Source: Pelistega sp.
GTDB taxonomy: Bacteria; Pseudomonadota; Gammaproteobacteria; Burkholderiales; Burkholderiaceae_B
NCBI GenBank assembly: GCA_030538255.1
Contig: JAUNUI010000004.1
Span: 102,088 to 166,087, forward strand
DNA length: 64,000 bases
Direction: 5' to 3'
The position numbers were made by a program, and so were the translations under genes. Position 1 is the first letter of the stretch, and each line of letters begins with the position of its first letter. The notes beneath the pieces were generated by a model. The model searched no databases and had not been told where the DNA came from. It was given only the letters and a program-made list of their open reading frames with translations. This document shows positions 47,602 to 56,229 of this stretch, one piece after another.

Positions 47602-49188
47602 TTAAGATGAGCAGCTTAAGTGTAAATCATCCGACCATAATGGTGGCAAACTCGCCCATGCTTCGCAGCCTTGGTGTTCAATATAAGGATTAGCAAGTAC
47701 TTGCATTAAGCGATCGAGATATTGCTTATCCCCAGCTTGAACCTGCTCGATAGCCTCTTGAGCGATCCAGGTTCGCAGAATATATAAGGGATTTGCTTGA
47801 TTCATCTGCCGCTCTCGCGCCTCATTACTTAAGCGGCTTAATTGTTCAGGCGATTGTACGTACTGGTGATACTCACTCAGCCATTCTTCTGCTTTCTCAG
47901 GTCGATGAAACAAGGCGATGAAATCAGCGGGTTCACGCCAGGCTTTGGACAAATTCCGAAACGCCAAGGTAAAGTCTGCATGCTGTCGCTGCAACAAGTC
48001 CCACCACAAATCTAATAATTCAGCCTCTTGTGCACCCCACTGGGCAAAACCAAGTTTTGCTAGCATCTTGCCTTTAAAGGCCTGAGAGAATTCGTATTCA
48101 TAAGTATCTAAAACGGCTTTAAGTCTATCTTTCTCTTGCACTAATAAAGCCAGCGAATTCGCCAACTGGTATAAATTCCATAAACCAACACTTGGCTGGC
48201 GATGCCATGCATAGCGACCTTCACCATCTGAATGATTCACCACATAATCCATCTTAAAGCGGTCAATAAAGGCAAAAGGCCCATAATCTAAGGTCAAACC
48301 GAGAATCGACATATTATCGGTGTTCATAACCCCATGAACAAAACCTACGGTTTGCCAATCAGCCATTAAGCGTGCCGTACGGCGCACCACTTCGTGTAAA
48401 AAGGCGACCGTCTTCTCTTCAAGCGAAATCTCAGACTCAGATGCCAGTGCTGAAGCGCCTTCAGTGTTTGAGGGAACCTTGTTTGTATCCGTGGCGCCAG
48501 AAGACCTCTTACTAGAGCCTAAAGACTGATTAATCTGAGGGTAGAAATTATCCACGACATAATGCAGTAAGCTTTCCATTAGATCAGGACGATTATGCGC
48601 TTGCCAATGCTGAAAACTACCAAAGCGTACAAAGCTTGGTGCCACCCGAGAAATAATGGCAGCAGTTTCCATGGTCTCACGGCGCACCCGATCCTCAGAG
48701 GTGACAATACTTAAGGCGAGCGTCGTAGGAATGCCTAGGCCTTGCATGGCCGCACTGCACAGATACTCTCGTAGGGATGAGCGTAGTACGGCTCTGCCAT
48801 CACCCATACGGGAATATGGGGTAAGACCAGCGCCTTTTAATTGAATTTCCCAACGGCTCGGTGAATCAGTAGCTGCGCCTAGAATATCCCCAAGTAAATG
48901 GGCACGGCCATCGCCTAGCTGTCCCGCCCAAACCCCGAACTGATGACCGCTATAGACAGAGGCTAAGGTTTTGCCGCCTGGTAAATCTTGCTGGCCTGCC
49001 ATGACCGCCAGAAACTCAGGACTACGATATAGTTCCGGCTCAATCGCTAAGCTTGCTGCCACCTCTTTATTAATGTGCACTAATTGTGGCTCATGTAAGC
49101 CCTGCATAGGTAAAAAGGTATAGAAATCACGTGGCAAACTCTCTGCAAACCCATTCCCTACCTTAAGTTCTTGAAAATTCTTTGCCAT
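47602..49188 (-). CDS. selO: Protein adenylyltransferase SelO (YdiU)
   Basis: Pseudokinase-fold enzyme that transfers AMP to Ser/Thr/Tyr of proteins, involved in redox stress. 528 residues against about 480 in E. coli: a Ser/Thr-rich insertion of about 35 residues ([19 protein letters not shown] and on) lies near 223-257. Core motifs [62 protein letters not shown] are intact. It ends SCSS, the position where eukaryotic SelO has selenocysteine and bacteria cysteine. Confidence 0.94.
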   Translation of the reverse strand: MAKNFQELKVGNGFAESLPRDFYTFLPMQGLHEPQLVHINKEVAASLAIEPELYRSPEFLAVMAGQQDLPGGKTLASVYSGHQFGVWAGQLGDGRAHLLGDILGAATDSPSRWEIQLKGAGLTPYSRMGDGRAVLRSSLREYLCSAAMQGLGIPTTLALSIVTSEDRVRRETMETAAIISRVAPSFVRFGSFQHWQAHNRPDLMESLLHYVVDNFYPQINQSLGSSKRSSGATDTNKVPSNTEGASALASESEISLEEKTVAFLHEVVRRTARLMADWQTVGFVHGVMNTDNMSILGLTLDYGPFAFIDRFKMDYVVNHSDGEGRYAWHRQPSVGLWNLYQLANSLALLVQEKDRLKAVLDTYEYEFSQAFKGKMLAKLGFAQWGAQEAELLDLWWDLLQRQHADFTLAFRNLSKAWREPADFIALFHRPEKAEEWLSEYHQYVQSPEQLSRLSNEARERQMNQANPLYILRTWIAQEAIEQVQAGDKQYLDRLMQVLANPYIEHQGCEAWASLPPLWSDDLHLSCSS

Positions 49189-49296
49189 CCACTACCTCAC
49201 TTAAGTACATCGAATATTTGCTTACATTTGAGTGATGTGCGTATCCAGTATTTATAAGCTGTCTTTGCACCTTATTCTCTTCCCTTTTGAGCTTAA

Positions 49297-49728
49297 TTAA
49301 CGCCCTTGTTTTTTGATTTGTTTGGCGAGTTTCTTGGCAGGTCGTACATATAAGATACACGCCATAAAGACGATTAATGCCAAGAAGAGCTCAAGCATGC
49401 CGAGGCGTTGGGACATAATACTGGTATCGGCGAACCAACGACTGCTCCCCTCAAAAACATAGAGCAGTACTAACATTGAAGACCATTGCATGGTGTATAG
49501 ATTCCCCTTAAATACACCGTATAGCGGAAACATCAGGGGCAAGGCTTTGAGCACATAAATACTACCGCCTGGGCTTAAAGGATCAAGCCATAGCTCCCAA
49601 GCTATACATAAAATAAACAAGGCAAATAAAGCAACAAAAGCAATGCGACGATACCATGGGTTTAAGGTCACCGTAAAAGGCTTATGCACAGAGTGTTCAC
49701 TTGTTAATTCATTTTCCTGACTTGACAC
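49297..49728 (-). CDS. DUF2069 family membrane protein
   Basis: 143 residues with four predicted helices (about 28-48, 58-75, 80-98, 107-127). LDPLSPGGSIYVLKALPLMFPLYGVFKGNLYTMQWSSMLVLLYVFEG is characteristic of DUF2069, a small inner-membrane family of unknown function in gamma- and betaproteobacteria. Cytoplasmic basic C-terminus. The selO gene follows 108 bases downstream. Confidence 0.85.
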   Translation of the reverse strand: MSSQENELTSEHSVHKPFTVTLNPWYRRIAFVALFALFILCIAWELWLDPLSPGGSIYVLKALPLMFPLYGVFKGNLYTMQWSSMLVLLYVFEGSSRWFADTSIMSQRLGMLELFLALIVFMACILYVRPAKKLAKQIKKQGR

Positions 49729-49944
49729 TATAATCTCATTAAAACAATAGAAACAAGCAGATTATACTCTCTCTGACAGCATAAGAAGCCATTAATCTTG
49801 CTATACTGGCAGCAATAATGCAGATTTATATCGACTCACCTTAAGCTAGCCTCTAATATAGGCTATATATGATAATCGTCGTGTTGCGCTGCAGTTTATT
49901 GACTTTAACTCGGCTCCAAATATATGTATATGGGCTAAGAATGT

Positions 49945-51237
49945 ATGACGACAAAAATTGAAAAAATTCGTGACGGCAAAAGTCAACGTACGCAAGACCT
50001 TGAGCAACTCCAAGAGCAACAGGAGCAGGCCGAGCAAGATCTGATAGAAGATAAAACAGATTATAAACGTGCGCTATTTTATGCCCTCGGCCGTTTACAC
50101 AAAGATAACCTCACACAAGTCGCTGCAAGCTTAACCTTTACCACAGTGCTTGCTGTGGTGCCTTTACTAGCGGTTATCCTCTCCTTATTTACCGCCTTTC
50201 CGATTTTCCAAGAGTTTCAACTTGCACTAGAAGACTTCTTAACGAACAATCTGATGCCCGTGGCTGTTGCTGACAACATCATGTCCTACCTGAATACCTT
50301 TGCTCAGCAAGCACGCAGCATGACAACGGTAGGTGCTATTTTTCTCATCGTGACCTCTATTCTCTTAATGAAAACGATTGATGAGGCACTGAATGCAATC
50401 TGGAAAGTACGTAAACAAAGACCACTTTCGAAACGAATTCTTGTGTATTGGGCCTTGCTTAGTGTCGGGCCCTTAATGTTAGGGGCAAGTCTATGGGCTA
50501 GCTCGTATATCACCCGAGCACAATTTGGTTTAGTTGCTGAACTTGGTGTCTTACAGAACCTACTCGCCACCGGGCTCCCGCTTCTAATGTCTATCGCTGG
50601 CTTCACATTGCTCTATTATATTGTGCCCAATCGCTTGATCCATTGGCGTGATGCTTTTATTGGCGGCCTCTCAGCAGCGGTCGTCTTAGAATTAATGAAA
50701 ACGGGTTTTACATACTATATCAGCAGCTTTCCCTCCTACACCTTAATCTACGGCACGTTTGCCGCTATCCCACTCTTTCTGCTCTGGATTTATCTGTCTT
50801 GGTTAGTAGTCTTATTAGGCGCTTCAATTGCTGCCATTATGCCGCAGTTGCGCCTAACTGACTTAGATAGCCACGAACAAGCGGGCTTTCAGTTCGTGCT
50901 CTCTATTCATCTTATACGCCTTTTACACCAAAGCCGCGACGATAACCCACCTGGTAAGAGTACCGCCTTTATTACGAATCACTTAAAGCTTAGCCAACAA
51001 CACGTATTGCAACTACTCGAATGCTTAAGCACCTTAGGGTATGTGGTTAATACTGAAGGCATGAAAACTGAGCGTTGGGTTTTAGCCAGCAGCGAGCAAC
51101 AAAGTTTACAAGCATTATGTGATTTCTTCTTATTAAATCCAGAATTAAGTCAACAGTACGCGGATGAGCGAATATTACAGGCCATGAGTCGCTTAATGCT
51201 GGGTGAAAAAGACGTCACTATCGCCGATGTTATCTGA
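49945..51237 (+). CDS. yihY: BrkB/YihY family inner-membrane protein
   Basis: 430 residues: a charged Gln/Glu-rich N-terminal coiled coil (about 5-40), then six hydrophobic segments with the family signature LTQVAASLTFTTVLAVVPLLAVILSL, then a soluble C-terminal domain (from about 305) of winged-helix appearance (NHLKLSQQHVLQLLECLSTLGYVVN). The family was named for Bordetella BrkB, once linked to serum resistance; its actual function is unsettled. Apparently monocistronic. Confidence 0.9.
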   Translation: MTTKIEKIRDGKSQRTQDLEQLQEQQEQAEQDLIEDKTDYKRALFYALGRLHKDNLTQVAASLTFTTVLAVVPLLAVILSLFTAFPIFQEFQLALEDFLTNNLMPVAVADNIMSYLNTFAQQARSMTTVGAIFLIVTSILLMKTIDEALNAIWKVRKQRPLSKRILVYWALLSVGPLMLGASLWASSYITRAQFGLVAELGVLQNLLATGLPLLMSIAGFTLLYYIVPNRLIHWRDAFIGGLSAAVVLELMKTGFTYYISSFPSYTLIYGTFAAIPLFLLWIYLSWLVVLLGASIAAIMPQLRLTDLDSHEQAGFQFVLSIHLIRLLHQSRDDNPPGKSTAFITNHLKLSQQHVLQLLECLSTLGYVVNTEGMKTERWVLASSEQQSLQALCDFFLLNPELSQQYADERILQAMSRLMLGEKDVTIADVI

Positions 51238-51415
51238 AAACTGATGGTTTTCTCGCATAATAAGGTATGAAGCTTTAAAAATTAAGCATCTTCGTGTACA
51301 TTGTTAAAAAGAGTAAGTTTTATATTGATCAGCCTTCAATTTACCCTACTTTCTGTGGCCTCTTCATAACACAGTCAGTTGTAGAATTTTATTTCATATT
51401 AATGGAGTTGGCATT

Positions 51416-51868
51416 ATGCTAAAAGTCAGTGAAGTACTTCGTGTAAAAGGCAATGCCTTATTTACGATCAATCCCGATAAATCAGTACAAAAATGTATTG
51501 AACATATGAGCCAATCTGATGTTGGATCACTGGTTGTTATGGAACATGGTGATGTAGTCGGTCTAGTTACCTTCCGTGAAGTCCTACAATATCTTAAAAA
51601 TCATCCTGATGGTGGAGATTCACACACGGTTCGTAGCATTATGGATGATCATCCCATTACCGTGACACCGAACACTGATGCTAACGAAGTACAACGCTTA
51701 ATGCTTGAACACAATGCACGATACATCCCTGTGATGGATGGTCCTACCCTATTAGGCGTGATTTCTTTCTTCGATATGGCTAGGACCGTGGTGGAAAACC
51801 AGAAGTTCGAAAATACTATGCTTAAAGCCTATATTCGTGATTGGCCAGCAGGTGAGGAAAACTCCTAA
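51416..51868 (+). CDS. Tandem CBS-domain protein
   Basis: 150 residues made of two CBS domains (about 10-66 and 78-135): VQKCIEHMSQSDVGSLVVMEHGDVVGLVTFRE and ANEVQRLMLEHNARYIPVMDGPTLLGVISFFD. Such stand-alone pairs bind adenosine nucleotides and regulate partner proteins. No partner is evident from neighbours. A strong terminator lies 155 bases downstream. Confidence 0.92.
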   Translation: MLKVSEVLRVKGNALFTINPDKSVQKCIEHMSQSDVGSLVVMEHGDVVGLVTFREVLQYLKNHPDGGDSHTVRSIMDDHPITVTPNTDANEVQRLMLEHNARYIPVMDGPTLLGVISFFDMARTVVENQKFENTMLKAYIRDWPAGEENS

Positions 51869-52022
51869 GCTCAGCTTTGTGTCACAGTCCCATAGGCGGC
51901 AAGAAGAAAAGGCGTAGCCACGGGTAATCACGATTTCTACCCAATGGTACCATGGTAAGTCCTCTAGGGAGCAAGCAGAAAGACAAGTTTGAAAACCCTC
52001 TGGCATTTCAGCTTAGTTAAGG

Positions 52023-52072
52023 AAAAACCGTTTTAGAGCGCAGTTTTATATAGGCACTAAAACGGTTTTTTT
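52023..52072 (+). terminator. Strong terminator at the head of the repeat array
   Basis: AAAAACCGTTTTAG (52023-52036) pairs perfectly with CTAAAACGGTTTTT (52057-52070), 14 bp with a 20-base loop, followed by TT. The right arm AAACGGTTTTT is the same word that recurs, degenerate, through the array that follows, so the array may have grown from the terminator. Confidence 0.85.
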
Positions 52073-52360
52073 GAACGGATTTTATGTTCTTGAACGATTT
52101 TTTCATGTGTTTGTGCAGACTTTCATGCGCATGAACGGTTTTTCATAGGCTTGATTGATTTTTTCATAAGCTCAAATGCTTTTCTCATGCATCCTAACGG
52201 CTTTTCATACACTCAAACTACCTTTTTCATGCATCCCAAGCACTTTTCATGTAATCAAACACCCATCAAGCATAATCAAACGATTACATCAAACATTCAA
52301 AAGATTTTTCATGCGCTAAAAACGGTTATTTCATGCGCGTAAACGGCTTTTCCATGTCAG
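52071..52360. repeat. About 14 degenerate repeats phased at 21 bp (T-tract + CATG)
   Basis: Each unit is a T-tract followed by CAT(G/A), with (T)CAAACGG-like words between; consensus roughly TTTTCATGCRC-N-CAAACGG. CAT (or ATG in the first) begins near 52083, 52104, 52124, 52144, 52165, 52186, 52206, 52228, 52248, 52271, 52287, 52310, 52332 and 52353. Mean spacing is 20.8 bp, two helical turns, with units 20-23 bp except around two decayed copies. There are no unique spacers, so it is not CRISPR. Phased T-tracts imply curved DNA. It is iteron-like in size, but no replication protein is nearby. Confidence 0.75.
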
Positions 52361-53193
52361 TGTTATTTTATGTTCAACTGAACTCCCTTCTACTGAATAC
52401 AAGAAACTATTGCTAGAAAGCATAGAGTCTTCTTGATAAATTCAAATTTTATCCAGCAATTTTGATTTTCAGAAATAAAATCAAAGGTTATTTGATGAAT
52501 GCTTTTCAAAATAATAGCAAATATGCGCACTAAAAAAACCCTTTATTTTGATGGATGATCATTACTTTGTTAATAGCATATAAAACCACATAGCCTTATA
52601 CAATGCTTTAAAAGCACGAATTAAAATCGCGTCCTTTGGATATAGCCAACGTTCAATATCAAATAAGTATCGTTATATCTTGTTAAGCAAATAATAAAAA
52701 TCAAGCACCCTCTCACTAACTATTTATATCCTAATGAATAAATCCATATATCTATTATATTAAATACAAAATATATTTTTATTTGTTATATATTATATGC
52801 AATCAATAGACGTATCAAGAAGCTGTTCTATATCCTATCACGCATAAACTTGTGACTATAGCATATGCTTAACAAGCTAGCTGAAGAGTATTTAGTGCTT
52901 TTTAAGGTGTTTTTTAAAACCATAATGTAAGCTAGTTAAGCATTAACACACACATCTGAATGATGCACACACAATATTGAACGCTACTTTTTTCAAAAAA
53001 AATCAAATGATAGTTTGCAATATTTAAATACAAAAAATCCATCGTAATGTTATTATGTATTAAGGAAGTAATGTATTAACACACTATAGCTAAACAGACT
53101 ATAAGCCTGAATGGGTGTTTTACGTCCCTAGTGATCCAAGCTAAACAATTATTACGACTTAAATTCTTTATACACTGATAGCACATATATAGT
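52361..53193. other. Very AT-rich gene-free stretch with a 14-bp inverted repeat
   Basis: No plausible gene was found in 830 bases. ATGCTTAACAAGCT (52865-52878) and AGCTAGTTAAGCAT (52930-52943) are complementary at 13 of 14 positions around a 51-base loop. Composition is clearly richer in A+T than neighbouring genes. It ends at the AraC-type regulator start and probably contains its promoter. Confidence 0.6.
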
Positions 53194-53952
53194 ATGAAAA
53201 AATTCAATGCACTCTTACTCAGTAAAGATGTTCTGCAGATTTCGCGATTTGTTGATATTCTCAAATCCAATTGTTCTGAGGTTTGTATTTGTGGCGAGCA
53301 TACCAGTCCCTCAGTCGATATTTCTGATCTGAAGCCTCATATCGTATTCATCGATTCCTTGAGCGTCAATAACTTTTCACCCTTGCTTAAAGCGATTAAG
53401 AACCAAGTTAACTTAAAGAGATGCCCTATTATTGTCATTACGCAAGATGAAATCAGTGATGATGGTGTTGCTGCGTTAAGAGATGGTGCCTCCGACTATA
53501 TTTCGTATAAAGTCAGTGATGAAGAGTTTTATTTACGCGCGAGCCATCAGCTAGACCACTTGCGCACAGAAACACATGATGTCATTTATCAATTCGATTC
53601 TGTTTATCCCATTGAAGATAGAACCATTCTGATGGAATGCGAACGCTACATCAATAATCATATGAGTGACATTCACAATGTCGCTGATTTAGCCATTGCT
53701 CTGCACATTTGCGAGCGTAAATTAAAAGACTTATTCCAAGAGCATACTAATCTGACGGCAGCAGGATTTATTCGTGAACGAAAAATAAGTAGAGCTAAAG
53801 AACTTTTATCCACTACACGTATGGTTATGGTAGACATCGCTGTTGAGCTCGGCTACTCTAATGCGGCGAATTTTGCCACAGCATTTAAGCATATCGAGGG
53901 CATAACACCGAGTGAATATAAGTTAAAAAGCAGAAGCACCCCCATTTTTTAG
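53194..53952 (+). CDS. Orphan response regulator: receiver domain + AraC-type DNA-binding domain
   Basis: 252 residues. Receiver-like domain at 1-118 with Asp54 (IVFIDS) at the phosphoacceptor position, Thr in VITQDE and Lys in ISYK. The usual acidic pair near residues 8-12 is replaced by LLLSKD, so phosphorylation may be weak or absent. AraC/XylS helix-turn-helix pair at about 150-246 (NVADLAIALHICERKLKDLF; MVDIAVELGYSNAANFATAFKHIEGITPSEYK). No sensor kinase or obvious target adjoins it. It lies beyond the phased repeat array, which could be its or another protein's site. Confidence 0.87.
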   Translation: MKKFNALLLSKDVLQISRFVDILKSNCSEVCICGEHTSPSVDISDLKPHIVFIDSLSVNNFSPLLKAIKNQVNLKRCPIIVITQDEISDDGVAALRDGASDYISYKVSDEEFYLRASHQLDHLRTETHDVIYQFDSVYPIEDRTILMECERYINNHMSDIHNVADLAIALHICERKLKDLFQEHTNLTAAGFIRERKISRAKELLSTTRMVMVDIAVELGYSNAANFATAFKHIEGITPSEYKLKSRSTPIF

Positions 53953-54085
53953 GCGCTGTACTGCAGATACTGTAACGGCTAGGTGTCGAACCTAGACACT
54001 ATAGAGGCTAAGTGTCGAACATATTCAGACTATTGATTCATACCTTACAGTTGTTTGCTACCGTGCTCTCATCACTGCCATACCC

Positions 54086-54128
54086 TTAAGCCATAACTTG
54101 AACTGATCCAATTCGGGTTATGGCTTAA
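54086..54128. terminator. Hairpin between the convergent regulator and ferredoxin genes
   Basis: TTAAGCCATAAC (54086-54097) and GTTATGGCTTAA (54117-54128), 12 bp, loop 19 bases, followed on the plus strand by AATTTGCTATTTTG. Likely a terminator for the regulator gene. Upstream, GGCTA(G/A)GTGTCGAAC occurs twice (about 53978 and 54006). Confidence 0.65.
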
Positions 54129-54227
54129 AATTTGCTATTTTGTAATTAGGCATTAAACCTCAGTATCTATTCCCAAGAAGACTCAAGGCTAGGGTAAGAA
54201 CTCGCGTGAGATCAGCTTTAGTAAGCA

Positions 54228-54554
54228 TTAATCGTCAGTATCTAAGCCTAAGGTTTGTTGAACATCGAACTCTTCACTTAATAAGGGTTGCTCGACTGAC
54301 TGCATCAGAGCGATTTCTAAGCTAACCATACTATCGGTCACACAACAACAAGGTAAAACCTCATTACGGCCAACATACGCTAAAGGCTGTCGGGTATAAC
54401 GCACTTCACCATCAATTAAACGGGTACGGCATGAACCACAATAGCCTGAACGACATTGAAATTCTACCGCGTGCCCTGTTCTCTCTAATCCCTCAAGTAA
54501 GGTTTCACCTTCTAGCAATTGAAAACTGCTATCTAAAGTTACAACAAAACCCAT
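54228..54554 (-). CDS. yfaE: YfaE-type [2Fe-2S] ferredoxin for ribonucleotide reductase
   Basis: 108 residues. Plant-type ferredoxin fold with cluster cysteines 34, 39 and 42 (CRSGYCGSCRTRL) and the fourth in LPCCC (69-71). This matches E. coli YfaE, which maintains the diferric-tyrosyl cofactor of NrdB. A C-terminal extension of about 24 residues, acidic and ending GLDTDD, is extra relative to YfaE. It follows nrdB by 32 bases, so it is cotranscribed with its client. Confidence 0.93.
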   Translation of the reverse strand: MGFVVTLDSSFQLLEGETLLEGLERTGHAVEFQCRSGYCGSCRTRLIDGEVRYTRQPLAYVGRNEVLPCCCVTDSMVSLEIALMQSVEQPLLSEEFDVQQTLGLDTDD

Positions 54555-54586
54555 TATTTCGTACTACACATGTGGTTACTTAGCCA

Positions 54587-55720
54587 TTAAAGGTCAAACT
54601 CATCAAAATCGTTAGGATTGACTTCAGCATCAATCTGACCAATTAGATAAGAGCTAATTTCGACTTCTTGTGGAGCAACTTGTACATTATCTGAAGATAA
54701 CCAGGCATTAATCCATGGAATTGGATTATGTTTACTCCCTTCAAATGCCGGCTCCAAACCAACGGCTTGCATACGAATATTCGTAATATATTCAACATAT
54801 TGGCTCAAAATATCTTTATTTAAGCCAATCATTGAGCCGTCCTTAAACAAGTACCCGGCCCACTCTTTTTCCTGTTCCGCCGCACGCTTAAATAAATCAT
54901 AGCATTCTTGTTGGGCTTCACGCGCAACAAGAGCCATCTCTGGATCATCATCACCACTACGCAGAATATTTAACATATGCTGTGTACTTGTTAAGTGCAA
55001 GGCTTCATCACGTGCAATTAATTTAATGATTTTGGCGTTACCTTCCATCAACTTACGCTCAGCAAAGGCGAAAGAGCATGCAAAACTCACGTAAAAACGA
55101 ATGGCCTCAAGTACATTAACTGCCATCAAGCAGATATACAGTTGTTTTTTCAGGGCAAATAAGCTGACTTCAAAATCTTTGCCATCAACCACATGCTTAC
55201 CTTCACCAAAGCTATGGTATAGGCGAGTCATGCGAATGAGGTCATCATAATACATAGAAATATCCGCAGCACGAGCAAGAATATGCTCATTCACCACGAT
55301 ATCATCAAACACGACTGAAGGGTCGTGAATAATATTACGGATAATATGCGTATAAGAACGTGAGTGGATGGTCTCATAGAAAGACCAAGTCTCAATCCAT
55401 GTTTCCAACTCAGGAATTGAGACGATAGGCAATAAAGCCACGTTAGGACTACGGCCTTGAATTGAGTCTAACAGCGTCTGGTACTTTAAATTACTGATAA
55501 AAATATGCTTTTCATGCTCAGGCAGACCAGCGTAATCAATACGATCCTGAGACACGTCAATTTCTTCGGGACGCCAGAAAAATGAAAGCTGTTTCTCAAT
55601 GAGTTTTTCAAAAATTTCATATTTTTGCTGATCATAACGTGCAACGTTAACGTTCTGACCAAAAAACATTGGTTCTTTTAAAGGGTCATTAGGGGTCTGA
55701 CAAAAAGTACTGTAAGCCAT
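54587..55720 (-). CDS. nrdB: Ribonucleoside-diphosphate reductase class Ia, beta subunit
   Basis: Houses the diiron-tyrosyl radical cofactor. 377 residues. [24 protein letters not shown] and the radical tyrosine in [11 protein letters not shown] (Tyr123, equivalent to E. coli Tyr122) are intact. The C-terminus [10 protein letters not shown] is the tail that docks on NrdA. It is separated from nrdA by 509 bases containing a terminator, unlike E. coli nrdAB, so the subunits have separate promoters. Confidence 0.97.
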   Translation of the reverse strand: MAYSTFCQTPNDPLKEPMFFGQNVNVARYDQQKYEIFEKLIEKQLSFFWRPEEIDVSQDRIDYAGLPEHEKHIFISNLKYQTLLDSIQGRSPNVALLPIVSIPELETWIETWSFYETIHSRSYTHIIRNIIHDPSVVFDDIVVNEHILARAADISMYYDDLIRMTRLYHSFGEGKHVVDGKDFEVSLFALKKQLYICLMAVNVLEAIRFYVSFACSFAFAERKLMEGNAKIIKLIARDEALHLTSTQHMLNILRSGDDDPEMALVAREAQQECYDLFKRAAEQEKEWAGYLFKDGSMIGLNKDILSQYVEYITNIRMQAVGLEPAFEGSKHNPIPWINAWLSSDNVQVAPQEVEISSYLIGQIDAEVNPNDFDEFDL

Positions 55721-56008
55721 ATTTTCTCTACTTTATTGATTCATATAATTTATCAACACACTGCTAATCTTTCGCTATCAAGCAGCTAAGAAGCTTCCAC
55801 TATTGATAATATACGTATTAAAAGAAATTTAAATTCAAACAAAAATACACGATTGGAGTCATTAATGCGCAATGCATAACAAAGCTTCGCGCCCTACTAC
55901 TTTATATATTCCGCTATATAGGCTCGTCATCTTAGTGCAGTCCAAATCACTGAACACGCTCATTACACTAACACAATGTAAATTACAGAATACGCCCTAT
56001 CATATAAG

Positions 56009-56081
56009 CTCAAGCATACTTTGCCATGAGAAACCCTAGGTTTCAAACGGTATGGTGGCATGCGGAATAACTATGCTTGAG
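56009..56081 (-). ncRNA. Nested palindromic element upstream of nrdB, candidate structured RNA
   Basis: CTCAAGCATA (56009-56018) pairs perfectly with TATGCTTGAG (56072-56081); inside it TGCCA pairs with TGGCA, and innermost GAAACC with GGTTTC across a 3-base loop. On the minus strand both internal loops have 11 bases on the left and 3 on the right, an unusually regular rod. It lies about 290 bases before nrdB and after the nrdA terminator. No T-run follows. Leader RNA, small RNA or DNA-level palindrome cannot be told apart. The rest of 55721-56229 has no gene. Confidence 0.45.
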
Positions 56082-56143
56082 TGAAGCATTAAGCCTTAAG
56101 ACTATCAAATCAAGACGAATTCTTAAAAATTAAGACTCGCTCG

Positions 56144-56186
56144 AAAAAATTAAGCGGCAACAATGACTGATTCATTGCGGCCGCTA
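56144..56186 (-). terminator. Terminator of nrdA
   Basis: On the minus strand AGCGGC-CG-CAATG and CATTG-TT-GCCGCT form a stem with one internal mismatch pair, followed by TAATTTTTTCG. About 45 bases after the nrdA stop. Confidence 0.85.
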
Positions 56187-56229
56187 ATTGTGCAAGATGC
56201 TTAAGGCTAAATTAAAACATAAATAAAAC

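Noticed and set aside
52151-52342. 63-codon frame within the phased repeats
   Set aside because: The heptad-like periodicity is a by-product of the 21-bp DNA repeat; the frame has no ribosome site and the repeats vary in length by bases that would shift the frame.
52071-52360. CRISPR array
   Set aside because: Units are about 21 bp with degenerate sequence throughout, no conserved repeat with unique spacers, and no cas genes.
56009-56081. Cobalamin riboswitch controlling ribonucleotide reductase
   Set aside because: No B12-box or other conserved core motif of that class could be found, and class Ia enzymes do not use cobalamin.
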